Shown here: positions 23,001 to 31,572 of the stretch, piece after piece
How positions within the stretch are numbered: position 1 is the first letter of the stretch
Layout of the letters: the number at the start of each line of letters is the position of its first letter
Origin: Verrucomicrobiota bacterium
Lineage (GTDB): Bacteria > Verrucomicrobiota > Verrucomicrobiae > Limisphaerales > UBA11358
Assembly (NCBI GenBank): GCA_014860005.1
Contig: JACZKP010000103.1
Coordinates: 41,149-105,148 of the forward strand
Reading direction: 5' to 3'
DNA length: 64,000 nt
Program-made: the position numbers and the translations under genes
Notes under the pieces: generated by a model
Databases searched by the model: none
Seen by the model: only the letters and a program-made list of their open reading frames with translations
What the model was told of the DNA's origin: nothing

Positions 23001-24215
23001 CTAGGAGCCGCCTTTGGGGCGGCTTCCACCCGTCTTGGTCGCAGGAGCACTCTTGCCTGGGGCGCCGCTTTTCGTGCCGCCCGCAGTTTGATCGGATTGG
23101 CCGGCCAGTTCACGCGCCCGCTTCTCGAGTTGTTCCTTGGGCAGTTCCAGCGAAACAACTTCACCGGCGGACAGCCCTTCCTGAATTTCGGCAAAAAAGA
23201 AATCCGAAACCCCCACTTTTACGATTCGCTGTTCAAACGAATTGCCCTGCTTCACATAAACAAAACGCTCGTACTGGCCGGTTTCCGGATTCCGTTCGGT
23301 AAAGACGGCGGCCAGCGGCACGGCCATGACATTGGCCGCCGAGGCCACCGGAATCTTGATGTTCGCGGTCATGCCCGGACGCACCCGCACATCCACATTC
23401 TTGAGTACAATCCGGGCGGCAAAGCCTTTGATGTTGTTCCTGATGGTGGCTTGGGGAGCAATGCGCTCGACAATGCCGGTGACACTCAATCCCGCCACCG
23501 CTTCCACGGTCACTTCCACGGTCTGGCTCACTTTGAGCCGGGGCACGTCCGCCTGATTCACGTGAGCATTGATGACCATGTCGTTCAAATCGGCAATGGT
23601 CAGAACTTCCGTGCCGCTGTTGAAACCACCGGAGCCCGAAACAGCCTGGCCCATCGAAACTGGCCGGGTCAGCACCGTGCAATCAAACGGAGCGCGCACC
23701 TCGGTCTTGGTCAAACGCTCTTCGAGGATGGCCAGTTCATTCTGCGCGCGGTGGAGGGCATTCTTGGCCAGCTCGTAAGCCGTTTTAGTGTCGTCGAAAA
23801 GTTCCTGGGAGATGAGCCGTTCCCCCAGTAGCTGTTCCGAGCGCTTGAAATCCCGTTCCGCCTTTTCCAGACTCAGCCGCGCGCGTTCGATGTCCGTCAT
23901 GTTTGACGCCCGCTGCTGCTGCAATTCCTTGTCGTCGAGTTTGAACAGCAGTTCACCCATTTTCACCTGGTCGCCGATATCCACGGGCAGGAGTTCGATC
24001 TTGCCGTTGATCTCGGGGCGCACCGACACCTGCTCCGCGGGTCCGATCTCGCCTGCGGCGTTGACCGCAAAGCTGATGTTGGTCTGGATCACCTGCGCTG
24101 TGGTGGCGCGCGCCGTCACCCCCGCGACCGGATCGGATTTCGCTGCTTTACCCCAGAGATAATAAGCCCCGGCCCCGAGCCCCACGATGACTATGACTGT
24201 AATAAGTTGTTTCAT
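23001..24215 (-). CDS. Periplasmic adaptor (MacA/HlyD-like membrane fusion protein)
   Basis: About 404 residues. One N-terminal anchor (VIVIVGLGAGAYYLWG) is followed by a lipoyl-like half (NAAGEIGPAEQVSVRPEING), a coiled-coil hairpin (residues about 100-165), the second lipoyl half (VRAPFDCTVLTRPV) and beta-barrel domains (VRVRPGMTANIKIPV). A Lys/Gly/Pro-rich tail ends it. It would link the MacB-like permeases to an outer-membrane channel; no TolC gene is in the window. The ATG at 24215 gives the right N-terminus; an upstream extension to 24305 adds nothing recognisable. Confidence 0.88.
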   Translation of the reverse strand: MKQLITVIVIVGLGAGAYYLWGKAAKSDPVAGVTARATTAQVIQTNISFAVNAAGEIGPAEQVSVRPEINGKIELLPVDIGDQVKMGELLFKLDDKELQQQRASNMTDIERARLSLEKAERDFKRSEQLLGERLISQELFDDTKTAYELAKNALHRAQNELAILEERLTKTEVRAPFDCTVLTRPVSMGQAVSGSGGFNSGTEVLTIADLNDMVINAHVNQADVPRLKVSQTVEVTVEAVAGLSVTGIVERIAPQATIRNNIKGFAARIVLKNVDVRVRPGMTANIKIPVASAANVMAVPLAAVFTERNPETGQYERFVYVKQGNSFEQRIVKVGVSDFFFAEIQEGLSAGEVVSLELPKEQLEKRARELAGQSDQTAGGTKSGAPGKSAPATKTGGSRPKGGS

Positions 24216-24396
24216 TCCATTTCGGACCAACAAAGCTACTGGTTTGCAACCATCTCTGTAAACGCGAAACTCCCCAAGAAGGGCTGTGCATCCCGCGAAT
24301 TTCAAAAATCACCGTAGCACTCCAATCCACTTGCGGCAAAACGCCGCTTGCCACCTGGCGGCGAATTCGCTTGTTTGAACCCAGCTTGGATGCCGA

Positions 24397-25296
24397 ATGA
24401 GGCCCGCGTATTTAATTATTTTGCTGGGATTGAACTTTTTCTGGGCCGCCACCCTGTCGGCCTACAAGGTTCTGGAACAGTTTCTCGACCCCGGCGGCAT
24501 CGTCACCGTGCGCTTTGGTCTGGCCGGTCTGTTCCTTGTCCTGCTCTGGCCGTGGTTGCCCGGCGAAGCGCCCCGTGGACGAGATTTGCTTAAGACCGGC
24601 TTGCTGGGGTTGATCGTGTTCGTAGTGGGCCATCGCTTGCAAGTGTTGGGCAATCAACTCAACACCGCGTCCAATTCCTCGATCCTGATGGCCATTGAGC
24701 CGTTGGTCACCTCCGTGGGCGCGGCGATTTTCCTGCGGGAACACATCGGACCTCGGCGTATGATCGGATTTGCCGTGGGATTGTTCGGCGTGGTCCTGCT
24801 CAATGGCCCGTGGCGGCCCGAATTCAAATGGCTGAGCCTGGGCGCGAGCCTGATCTTTATCTGTTCCTTCTTCTCGGAAACCGCCTACTCCATCATCGGA
24901 AAGAAAATCATCCAACGGGCCAGCCCCTTGAAAGTGCTCGCGCTGTCCCTGGCCGCAGGCACAGCGGCGAACCTGCTGATTGACGGTCCGCACACGCTCG
25001 CGGCTGCGGGTCGAATGTCGGGCCAGGCGTGGTGGTTGTTGCTGGGATTGGCGCTGATCTGCACCGCGTTTGGTTACGGCTTCTGGTTTCTTGTCATCCG
25101 CGAGGGTGAAGTGAACGTCGCGGCACTGACCATCTTCGCACAACCGGTTTTTGGGGTTTTGCTGGCGAAGTTATGGCTTGGCGAAACGCTCCACTGGGGT
25201 CAACTCTGGGGTTGCCTGGCAATTGTGGTGGGTTTGGTGATCGGCCTGTCGCGCCAGATCAAACCCCGTCGAGCCTTCGAGCCAGCCGGCCCTTGA
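24397..25296 (+). CDS. EamA/DMT-superfamily transporter
   Basis: A 299-residue protein with about ten hydrophobic segments in two EamA repeats. The first repeat ends with the typical NTASNSSILMAIEPLVTSVG segment and the second with ALTIFAQPVFGVLLAKLWLGE. The substrate cannot be predicted; EamA members export amino acids or metabolites. A second EamA gene is at 31959. It is transcribed divergently from the adaptor gene and converges on the symporter gene. Confidence 0.85.
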   Translation: MRPAYLIILLGLNFFWAATLSAYKVLEQFLDPGGIVTVRFGLAGLFLVLLWPWLPGEAPRGRDLLKTGLLGLIVFVVGHRLQVLGNQLNTASNSSILMAIEPLVTSVGAAIFLREHIGPRRMIGFAVGLFGVVLLNGPWRPEFKWLSLGASLIFICSFFSETAYSIIGKKIIQRASPLKVLALSLAAGTAANLLIDGPHTLAAAGRMSGQAWWLLLGLALICTAFGYGFWFLVIREGEVNVAALTIFAQPVFGVLLAKLWLGETLHWGQLWGCLAIVVGLVIGLSRQIKPRRAFEPAGP

Positions 25297-25353
25297 TTTG
25301 CGGCTGTAGCGCACACGGACTATCTGCGCACGTTGCCGGAATTCCCTTCGCCA

Positions 25354-27537
25354 TCAGTGTCCGTGCTGATGTTCTTGAATGTATTCCTGCTTCAGCCCCA
25401 ACTTTTCCGGCGCGTGCAGCACGAGCATCTTCATGCGTATGTCCGCCGGCACTTCCTTCCGCGTGAGCTTGGAAACCACGACCATCAGGGTGATTGCCAG
25501 TGGCACGGCCCAGAGGGCGGGTTGCTCGCAGAGAATGCGCAACAGCGGATGCCCGGCCCAGAAATCATTCAGAGGTTTGAACACTGCAAAGAATGGCGCC
25601 GTCTTGTCCGTGGCCAGCGCAAGGTCGCTGAAACTGGTCAACGAAATGGCAAAGACCGCCAGCAGACCGCCGGTCAACATGCCGGTGGCAGCGCCTTTCA
25701 TCGTCAGATTGCGCCACCACGCGCACATGAACAGCAATGGAAAATAACTCGCCGCCGCGATGGCGAACGCCTGGCCGACCATGAAATTGATCTGCAACGG
25801 CTCGACCAGTGTGCCGAGCAGAATCGCCACCGCGCCCACGCCCACCGCCGCAATCTTGAACGCCCGCATCCGTTGTGCGCCGGTCGCCTTTGGGTTCAAC
25901 ATCCGGCCATAGACGTCGTGCGCCATCGCGCCGGTCATGGAGACGAGCAGGCCGCTGAACGTGCTCATGAACGCCGCGAACGCGCCGGCGCAGGTGATGC
26001 CCGAAAGGATCGAGCCGAGCGGTGCGTATTTTTCGTTCAACAGACGCGGCAGTTCGAGAACGATTTTGTCCGTGCCTTTCGCGCCGATGCCGGAGTAAAG
26101 CTCGGGGAACAGATTGCGCCCCATCACGCCGAACACAGGCGGAAAAACATAAAAAACGCCGATGAGAATCATCACCCACATGGTGGTGCGCTTGGCGGCG
26201 ACGCCGTCGGGATTGGTGTAGAAGCGCACGAGGATGTGCGGCAATCCCGCCGTGCCGCAGACCAGCGCGATGATGAGCGAGTAGGTGTAGAGGAGTGAAT
26301 AGGGTTTGGCCGCTTCGCCGGTGATACCTGCGGCATTGGCGGCTTTGGTCGTGAGCGGGCCGAAGGGGGAAAGCCAAGCAGCGTCCGTCGGGGCTTTGGC
26401 GGGCAATGGCTTTTCGACCGGAATGAGAATGTTCGTCTGCACAAAAGTCACTTCGGTCTGCGATTCCTGAAACAACTCGAATCCGTGCCCTTGCAGCGCT
26501 CGCTCAATGACCCGGACGGCCGCATCCCCGTGAACGGTTTTTTTCGTCGGCCAACGTACCCAGGTAGTGAGTTGTTCAGCATTTGCGGCTGCAAATGCTT
26601 TTTTGCCTTTGATCGCGCCGTAGTCTGAAATCAACGCGAGTATTGGAAGCTGGGCGTCCGCGTTCGTGTTCCCGCCCAAGCCTTCGAGTTGAAATCCCTT
26701 AAGGCCAAGCCGTCGGTAGTTGCCAAGCCCGACCCAAGACATGAGGCGAAGCTTCCACTCCGGAGATGCAGCGAAGCGATTTTCTGGTATGTGCAGAGTG
26801 AAGAGGTTTGTCACGTCTTGCACCTTCGCGATGGGATTCGGAGCAGGGGCCAGGAGGAGACCCTTGGGTAGTTGTCGCGTCTGATCCAGGTTCTTTTGCA
26901 ACTGTTCCCCATAGTGCCCATACACCGCCATGAGCGCGAAGATGGGCACGGAGATGGCGAACATCTTGGCCCAGTATTGAAACGCCTGCACCAGCGTGAT
27001 GCCTTTCATCCCACCGAGCGCGACGTTGAGCGTGATGACCGCGCCCACCAGCACCACGCCCGCCCAATACGGCAGTCCCGGAAAAATGTAGGCCAGCGTC
27101 GTCCCCGCGCCTTTCATCTGCGGCATCGTGTAGAAGAACCCGATAAACAGCACGAACACGACGGCGATCTTACGGAACACCGGCGAGTCGAAACGACCTT
27201 CCGCCAGATCCGGCACCGTGTAAGCCCCGAAGCGTCGCAACGGCCCGGCGATGAACAGCAGCAGGAACAGGTAACCGCACGCATAACAGACCGGATACCA
27301 GAGTGCGTCGTAACCAACGGCCATTACCATGCCCGCCACGCCCATAAAACTGGCAGCGCTGAGGTATTCACCCGAGATGGCACTGGCATTCCAGCCCACA
27401 CTCACGCTGCGTCCCGCCACGTAGAAATCGCTGGCCGTCTTGGATTTTCGGGCGGACCAGAAGCCCATCCAGATCGTCACGAAGACGGTGGCGGCGCTGA
27501 AGGTGAGGATGTAGGGATCAATGGCGGCGAGGATCAT
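25354..27537 (-). CDS. Sodium/solute symporter, acetate (ActP)-like, with a large insert
   Basis: A 727-residue SSS-family symporter. N-terminal helices carry KTASDFYVAGRSVS and NASAISGEYLSAASFMG, typical of ActP-like carriers. The ordinary family length is about 550; here residues about 225-410 form an extra soluble region containing WVRWPTKKTVHGDAAVRV, after which the helices resume (YSLIIALVCGTAGLPHIL). It probably takes up acetate or another short carboxylate with sodium. Its normal small partner (DUF485) lies at 28109, separated by an S23 gene and palindromes. ATG 27537 is chosen; the upstream extension is repeat-derived. Confidence 0.87.
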   Translation of the reverse strand: MILAAIDPYILTFSAATVFVTIWMGFWSARKSKTASDFYVAGRSVSVGWNASAISGEYLSAASFMGVAGMVMAVGYDALWYPVCYACGYLFLLLFIAGPLRRFGAYTVPDLAEGRFDSPVFRKIAVVFVLFIGFFYTMPQMKGAGTTLAYIFPGLPYWAGVVLVGAVITLNVALGGMKGITLVQAFQYWAKMFAISVPIFALMAVYGHYGEQLQKNLDQTRQLPKGLLLAPAPNPIAKVQDVTNLFTLHIPENRFAASPEWKLRLMSWVGLGNYRRLGLKGFQLEGLGGNTNADAQLPILALISDYGAIKGKKAFAAANAEQLTTWVRWPTKKTVHGDAAVRVIERALQGHGFELFQESQTEVTFVQTNILIPVEKPLPAKAPTDAAWLSPFGPLTTKAANAAGITGEAAKPYSLLYTYSLIIALVCGTAGLPHILVRFYTNPDGVAAKRTTMWVMILIGVFYVFPPVFGVMGRNLFPELYSGIGAKGTDKIVLELPRLLNEKYAPLGSILSGITCAGAFAAFMSTFSGLLVSMTGAMAHDVYGRMLNPKATGAQRMRAFKIAAVGVGAVAILLGTLVEPLQINFMVGQAFAIAAASYFPLLFMCAWWRNLTMKGAATGMLTGGLLAVFAISLTSFSDLALATDKTAPFFAVFKPLNDFWAGHPLLRILCEQPALWAVPLAITLMVVVSKLTRKEVPADIRMKMLVLHAPEKLGLKQEYIQEHQHGH

Positions 27538-27572
27538 GCGGTTCTGATTTGAGAGTGGGAAAGCTTGAGCAG

Positions 27573-27671
27573 CCGAAAGTGGGCAGGTGAGAAAGTGAGA
27601 CGGGGGGAACAAAAGCCATGCGCGCGTGAGGCCAATCTCACCTGCCCACTTTCCCACCGGCCCACTTTCGG
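27573..27671. repeat. Palindromic element, family D, between symporter and S23 genes
   Basis: GAAAGTGGGCAGGTGAGA (27575-27592) and its exact reverse complement (27636-27653) form 18-bp arms; flanking CCGAAAGTGGG-type repeats extend it to about 99 bp. It shares CACCTGCCCACTTTC with the element inside the DnaE2 gene (15471). Confidence 0.88.
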
Positions 27672-27688
27672 TCTTGTCGAAATGGGTT

Positions 27689-28096
27689 TCATTCGTTGGC
27701 AGTTCGCTTGAGCAACCAAACCTCCGGGCGATTCACCATGTTGACGAGCTTGCCGAGGATGCGATCACAAAGACGATGCAACTCGCGGCCTTCGGTCTTG
27801 GTCAGATATTCACAATCCACGGCATGCATGACCCAGACCTGGGTTTCTGCCGCCTCGCCTTCGGCCTCGTTGAGTTTGTTGACAAACGCGGCCTCGTATT
27901 CCCGGCGTCGCCAGGCTTCAGAAATCATCGCACTGACGGCGCGTGACGCCCGGCGTCCCTGATCTGTGAGCGAGTAAGTTTCCTCCTTGGGAAAGCGTTT
28001 CGAGAGTTGAAAGAATTGCTGTGCCACTTCGCGCGCCAATTGAAACACTTCGAGTTGCCAGTGATGAACGATCTTTTGTTTGGTGGCCATCTCCAA
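27689..28096 (-). CDS. Four-helix-bundle protein, S23/IVP family
   Basis: The 135-residue protein fits the 23S-rRNA intervening-sequence (S23) family: helices with LEVFQLAREVAQQFFQLSKRFP, a Tyr/Ser turn before LTDQGRRASRAVSAMISEAW, then EAAFVNKLNEAEGEAAETQVW. These proteins fold as four-helix bundles and pentamerise in studied cases; function is unknown. It lies inside the symporter/DUF485 operon, bracketed by family D palindromes 17 bp after its stop and 1 bp before its start, suggesting that gene and repeats arrived together. Confidence 0.85.
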   Translation of the reverse strand: MEMATKQKIVHHWQLEVFQLAREVAQQFFQLSKRFPKEETYSLTDQGRRASRAVSAMISEAWRRREYEAAFVNKLNEAEGEAAETQVWVMHAVDCEYLTKTEGRELHRLCDRILGKLVNMVNRPEVWLLKRTANE

Positions 28097-28133
28097 TCTC
28101 CCACTTTCTCACTTTCCCGCTTTCTCACTTTCG
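28097..28133. repeat. Short family D repeat overlapping the 3' end of the DUF485 gene
   Basis: Tandem CCCACTTTCTCACTTTCCCG-type units on the plus strand. The last codons and the stop of the DUF485 gene lie inside it, giving the tail SEKAGK. Together with the element at 27573 it brackets the S23 gene. Confidence 0.7.
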
Positions 28134-28432
28134 GTTTGCTGCACTTCGCGCACTTCCTCCTCCTCCAGTGCAATCGAGCGGTTGATGAAGAACCACGAGA
28201 TCACCCACACGGCCGGGAAGAATCCGATGCCCAGCAGAAACCAGGTCAGCGTGAACCCAAATACACGCGTGGCCATTAACTCCGGCAGAAAGTAGTTGGC
28301 CAGCGGCAGGCCAAGCAGCACCACTAGAAATGCGGCGGCACAGAGAATCGAAAGCCGCAGTTGTTTGCGCATCAACGAGCGCAGAAACTCTTCGCTGTGG
28401 ATGTCCACTTTGCCGGGTTCACGGGGATGCAT
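28109..28432 (-). CDS. DUF485 small membrane protein, symporter partner (YjcH-like)
   Basis: A 107-residue protein from the ATG at 28432, with two hydrophobic helices (LSILCAAAFLVVLLGLPLANYF and FGFTLTWFLLGIGFFPAVWV) and a preceding EEFLRSLMRKQ segment. This is the layout of DUF485 proteins encoded beside ActP-type symporters. Its C-terminal residues (TESEKAGK) are coded by a family D repeat, so the native tail has probably been replaced. In a typical operon the symporter would follow directly; here the S23 gene separates them. An upstream extension to 28648 is rejected as it reads through a family C palindrome. Confidence 0.82.
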   Translation of the reverse strand: MHPREPGKVDIHSEEFLRSLMRKQLRLSILCAAAFLVVLLGLPLANYFLPELMATRVFGFTLTWFLLGIGFFPAVWVISWFFINRSIALEEEEVREVQQTESEKAGK

Positions 28433-28549
28433 GGCCGCGTGTGTAGCAGACTTGTCTCCGGCTGGCAATGTTTTGGAACCGTGGACCCTTGTGTTGGGAA
28501 CGGTTGAAGGAAAGAGCCGCGCCGACCGGCTGCCCAAATTCTTAGCGAA

Positions 28550-28616
28550 GGAGCGCCGACATGTTGTCGGCTTTGCGTATCCGCCGTGTCCAAAGCCGGT
28601 CGCAGACCGGCGCTCC
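28550..28616. repeat. Palindromic element, family C
   Basis: Ends GGAGCGCC and GGCGCTCC enclose paired GCCGAC/GTCGGC and GCCGGTC/GACCGGC units over 67 bp. It lies between the DUF485 and HAD genes. Its ends match the family C element in the polymerase gene at 16365. Confidence 0.75.
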
Positions 28617-28629
28617 CGTTTCACCCTAC

Positions 28630-28650
28630 CCTTGAACCCCTGGTTCAAGG
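28630..28650. other. Perfect short hairpin downstream of the HAD gene
   Basis: CCTTGAACC, a 3-base loop and GGTTCAAGG form a 9-bp perfect stem about 34 bp after the HAD stop. It may slow or end transcription, but no T-run follows on either strand. Confidence 0.35.
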
Positions 28651-28683
28651 CGCAAACGATTCGCGCGGCGACGTCTTGCTGAG

Positions 28684-29352
28684 TTACGCGCTGACTGCAT
28701 CCGGCGGCAGAAGCAACCTTTCGATCTCCGCATAGCTGGCAACGACGCGGGTGGCCGATTGCAGTTCGGGCGCCGGGTGCGTATTCGTGATGGCAATGAC
28801 GCGCATTCCGGCGGCCAGCCCGGCCGCAACGCCCGGCTTGGAATCTTCAATCACCCAGCAGTCGGCCGGGGCAACTCCCAGCAACTCGGCCGTGCGCAAA
28901 AAAATGTCCGGCTGCGGTTTGCCACGCTGAATGTCCGACGCGGTGACGGTGGCGGAAAAGAAGCGTCCTAAACCCTGAAGCGAAAGAACGGCTTCCACAA
29001 CCGGTCGTTCTGAACCGGAGGCCAGCCCCAGTTTGCAGACGGCCGCAAGCCGTTCCACCAGTTCGGGCAGCCCGCCGAAAATGGGCTCTTCGCGCCGGAG
29101 GATTTCCAGCACGCGTTCGCGCTTCATCCTCAACAACTGTTCGAGCGGTTGCGACGGTTTGTGTTTTGCGACGAAATCCAGCCACAATTCATGATCGGAC
29201 CGGCCCACGTAATCGTCCCAGTTCACGCCGTGCGTCTGCCCGTAGCCGAGTTCGCGGACCACCTCGAGGAAAGCCTGTTCGTGGCGGCCCTCGCTGTCCA
29301 CGATCACGCCGTCCATGTCGAAGATGACCGCTTTGAAATCCAGTTCAGACAC
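28684..29352 (-). CDS. HAD-superfamily hydrolase, beta-phosphoglucomutase-like
   Basis: The 222-residue protein contains HAD motif I FDMDGVIVDSEGRH (residues about 10-23) with the nucleophile Asp, motif II LGLASGSERP, motif III Lys in RGKPQPDIFL and motif IV VIEDSKPGVAAG. The cap between motifs I and II is helical (C1), as in phosphatases acting on sugar phosphates and in beta-phosphoglucomutase. It is a cytoplasmic phosphatase or mutase with unknown substrate. Its start overlaps the EVE gene stop by 8 bp, so the two are co-transcribed. Confidence 0.88.
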   Translation of the reverse strand: MSELDFKAVIFDMDGVIVDSEGRHEQAFLEVVRELGYGQTHGVNWDDYVGRSDHELWLDFVAKHKPSQPLEQLLRMKRERVLEILRREEPIFGGLPELVERLAAVCKLGLASGSERPVVEAVLSLQGLGRFFSATVTASDIQRGKPQPDIFLRTAELLGVAPADCWVIEDSKPGVAAGLAAGMRVIAITNTHPAPELQSATRVVASYAEIERLLLPPDAVSA

Positions 29353-29758
29353 GGGTGGCGGCGAGCTCGAGAACTCGTTTGAATTGTTGCGCGGTCAACG
29401 GCGTCACCGACAGCCTGGATTGCTTCAAGAGCGGCATCTCACGCAGAATCTTGTCGCTCTTGATGGTCTCCAAGGTCACGGGTTGGACGAGGGCTTTAAC
29501 CGGAACCAAGTTCACACACGACCAATCACCTTCCGTCGCGGTCGGGTCCGGATAGGCTTCCTTCGACAGGCGGGCGAGACCGACGATCTGTTTGTCCGTG
29601 ACGCTGTGATAGAAGAAAACCAAATCCCCCTTCTTCATCCCACGAAGATTGTTGCGCGCCTGAAAATTCCGGACGCCGGTCCAGGCGGTGCTGCCGTCGG
29701 TCAGGAACTGCTTCCACGAGTAGGCTTCGGGTTCTGATTTAACCAGCCAGTAATTCAT
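29345..29758 (-). CDS. EVE-domain protein
   Basis: The 137-residue protein is a standalone EVE domain: MNYWLVKSEPEAYSW at the start, WTGVRNFQARNNLRGMKKGD in the middle and VFFYHS after it. EVE domains belong to the PUA-like fold and are thought to bind modified bases in DNA or RNA. It heads a two-gene leftward unit with the HAD gene. No restriction system is next to it, although a McrB-like remnant lies far away at 1450. Confidence 0.9.
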   Translation of the reverse strand: MNYWLVKSEPEAYSWKQFLTDGSTAWTGVRNFQARNNLRGMKKGDLVFFYHSVTDKQIVGLARLSKEAYPDPTATEGDWSCVNLVPVKALVQPVTLETIKSDKILREMPLLKQSRLSVTPLTAQQFKRVLELAATRV

Positions 29759-29997
29759 CGCGCGGTATTTTTGGACAACCCGCGCGCAAGGTCACGCCAA
29801 AAGCTGACCGGGCCGGATTTCCCGCCGCTTGCCTGGGATGAACTCCAGGTTCCGTGCAGTTCACAGTGCAGACCGATCCGGATACCGATCCGATGCATGA
29901 TCACGGCAAGCAACGTTTGTGAAGCGAGCGCAGCTTGCGCCAGATTCAAACCGAAATGGTGATTTGCCCGCGCCAAACATTCTGGCTAAATGTCCAC

Positions 29998-30702
29998 ATG
30001 GGTCTGGCTGAGAATCTGGAGCAAATCGAACAAAGGATTCGCGTCGCGTGCGAACGGGCCGGACGCACACGCGACGCCGTGCTCCTGCTAGCCGTCACCA
30101 AAACGCATCCACCCGAAACCATCCGCGCGGCCACGGAACTCGGACTGACTTGCTTTGGCGAAAACAAAGTTCAGGAGGCGAAGTTCAAGATTCCCAACAG
30201 TCCCGGCAACGCGCGCTGGCATTTCATCGGTCATCTGCAATCGAACAAATGCCGCGATGCGGTGGAGTTGTTTGAAATGATCCAGAGCGTGGACAGCCTT
30301 GCCATTGCGCGGGAAATCAACAAACGCGCCGAGCAAGCCGCGAAGACGATGCCGATTCTGCTGGAGATCAACGTCGCGGGTGAAGGCAGCAAGTTTGGTT
30401 ATCAACCGGAGCAGATGCTGGCGGACCTACCCGCCATCAATACCCTGCCCCGTTTGGAAATCCATGGTTTGATGGCCATTCCACCGTATGCGCCGGTGAC
30501 GGAGAAAGCGCGGCCATACTTTCAGAAGCTACGCGCGTTGAAGGCACAAGCGGAAGACCTGCTCGACGCTCCCCTGCCCCACTTGAGCATGGGGATGAGT
30601 GATGATTTCGCAGTGGCCATCGAGGAAGGAGCGACCATTATCCGGGTGGGGACGGCGCTGTTTGGAGAACGCACCACGAGAAAAGCCGAAGGAAACGGCT
30701 GA
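29998..30702 (+). CDS. YggS/PROSC-family PLP homeostasis protein
   Basis: About 234 residues. The PLP-binding Lys is in LLLAVTKTHPPE, followed by FGENKVQEAKFK and WHFIGHLQSNK, the family's signature, and the phosphate loop near the end in LSMGMSDDFAVAIEEGATIIRVG-like sequence. It carries pyridoxal phosphate and balances B6 and amino-acid pools in the cytoplasm. The ATG at 29998 matches the usual start (MGLAENLEQIEQRI). A small unknown gene follows by 45 bp on the same strand. Confidence 0.92.
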   Translation: MGLAENLEQIEQRIRVACERAGRTRDAVLLLAVTKTHPPETIRAATELGLTCFGENKVQEAKFKIPNSPGNARWHFIGHLQSNKCRDAVELFEMIQSVDSLAIAREINKRAEQAAKTMPILLEINVAGEGSKFGYQPEQMLADLPAINTLPRLEIHGLMAIPPYAPVTEKARPYFQKLRALKAQAEDLLDAPLPHLSMGMSDDFAVAIEEGATIIRVGTALFGERTTRKAEGNG

Positions 30703-30747
30703 CAGAATTTTCCTTCATTTCGCGGCGATTTCCCGTACCTTGCACGG

Positions 30748-31086
30748 GTGACGATTGAGACTTTCAAGCGGGAGATTGCCGAGAGCGTGAGGGCTTACGA
30801 CAAGTTCGTGGTCTGTCTGGACAAGACGCCGGAGGATTTTGAAACCGTGCTCGTCTCGCTGGTGCAAAAGGCCATCAAGGCTTACGAATCGCGCGGGGCC
30901 AACCTGCGCCACGGCATCGCCCTGGACAAGCAGGTGACGGTCATCCTAAGCCAGAGCGACAGCCCGCGTCCCTTGTGCGGAATTTATTTCAACCTCCATT
31001 CGCCTTACAAACGGAACGCCCTGCCGCAGACGGTGAAACCGTTGACGGAAACCCTCGGCGAAAATCCACAAAAACCGGAGGCGTAA
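30748..31086 (+). CDS. Hypothetical protein, 112 residues
   Basis: GTG start at 30748. The product has an amphipathic helical first half (IETFKREIAESVRAYDKF, EDFETVLVSLVQKAIKAY) and a beta-like second half with PLCGIYFNLHSPYKR. No signal peptide, membrane segment or recognised domain. It lies 45 bp after yggS and reads as a genuine small gene from composition. Function unknown. Confidence 0.6.
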   Translation: MTIETFKREIAESVRAYDKFVVCLDKTPEDFETVLVSLVQKAIKAYESRGANLRHGIALDKQVTVILSQSDSPRPLCGIYFNLHSPYKRNALPQTVKPLTETLGENPQKPEA

Positions 31087-31128
31087 CCGGCGGGGACAAT
31101 CGCTGTTCGCGCTGCCTTCGCGGCAGAG

Positions 31129-31536
31129 TCAATTACTCCGCACATCGTCGCCTTGCCGGGCTTCGCCGGCCACCAGGTCCGCGACGATGTATTGCTCCCG
31201 TTGCCAGGCGTTGATCCTGACCTCGCCCACCTTCAATCCATCCCGGTAAATGAACATCCGTCGCTCCGCTTTCGGCAACTGGCCGAGCGGGAAATCCAGC
31301 ACCACAAACCGTCCTGCCTCATGGTAGCGCACGACCTTTCCCACCAGCGTGTGCTCCGGGGTTATGATCAGGTCAGGCGACTTGCCGGTGGTCTCGCCCT
31401 CCGCACCGGGCAAGCGATTACCGCTCTCCGCACCGCCGACTTTGGCGACGGATGGATCGAACTTCGCCTTGCCGTTGCCGGCGCAGCCGCCGCCAAGCAT
31501 CGCCCCGGCCATGAGCATTACGATCCACTTTCTCAT
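31129..31536 (-). CDS. Small lipoprotein
   Basis: The 135-residue protein begins MRKWIVMLMAGAMLGGGCAG, a type II signal sequence with lipobox LGGGC at residues 14-18, so it should be lipid-anchored. The mature part ends in a compact beta-rich domain (LVGKVVRYHEAGRFVVLDFP, RMFIYRDGLKVGEVRI). That part resembles small periplasmic beta-barrel domains of unknown role seen in Verrucomicrobia; the resemblance is weak. Confidence 0.72.
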   Translation of the reverse strand: MRKWIVMLMAGAMLGGGCAGNGKAKFDPSVAKVGGAESGNRLPGAEGETTGKSPDLIITPEHTLVGKVVRYHEAGRFVVLDFPLGQLPKAERRMFIYRDGLKVGEVRINAWQREQYIVADLVAGEARQGDDVRSN

Positions 31537-31572
31537 AAACGCAGTTAAGCGGGGACGCCGCGTCAGGTCAAT

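Noticed and set aside
28550..28648. N-terminal extension of the DUF485 gene
   Set aside because: It would be translated from a family C palindrome, and the conserved part begins after ATG 28432.
29755..29976. 73-codon minus-strand frame overlapping the EVE gene start by 4 bp
   Set aside because: The overlap is suggestive, but the sequence lacks a sensible fold or motif; probably chance.
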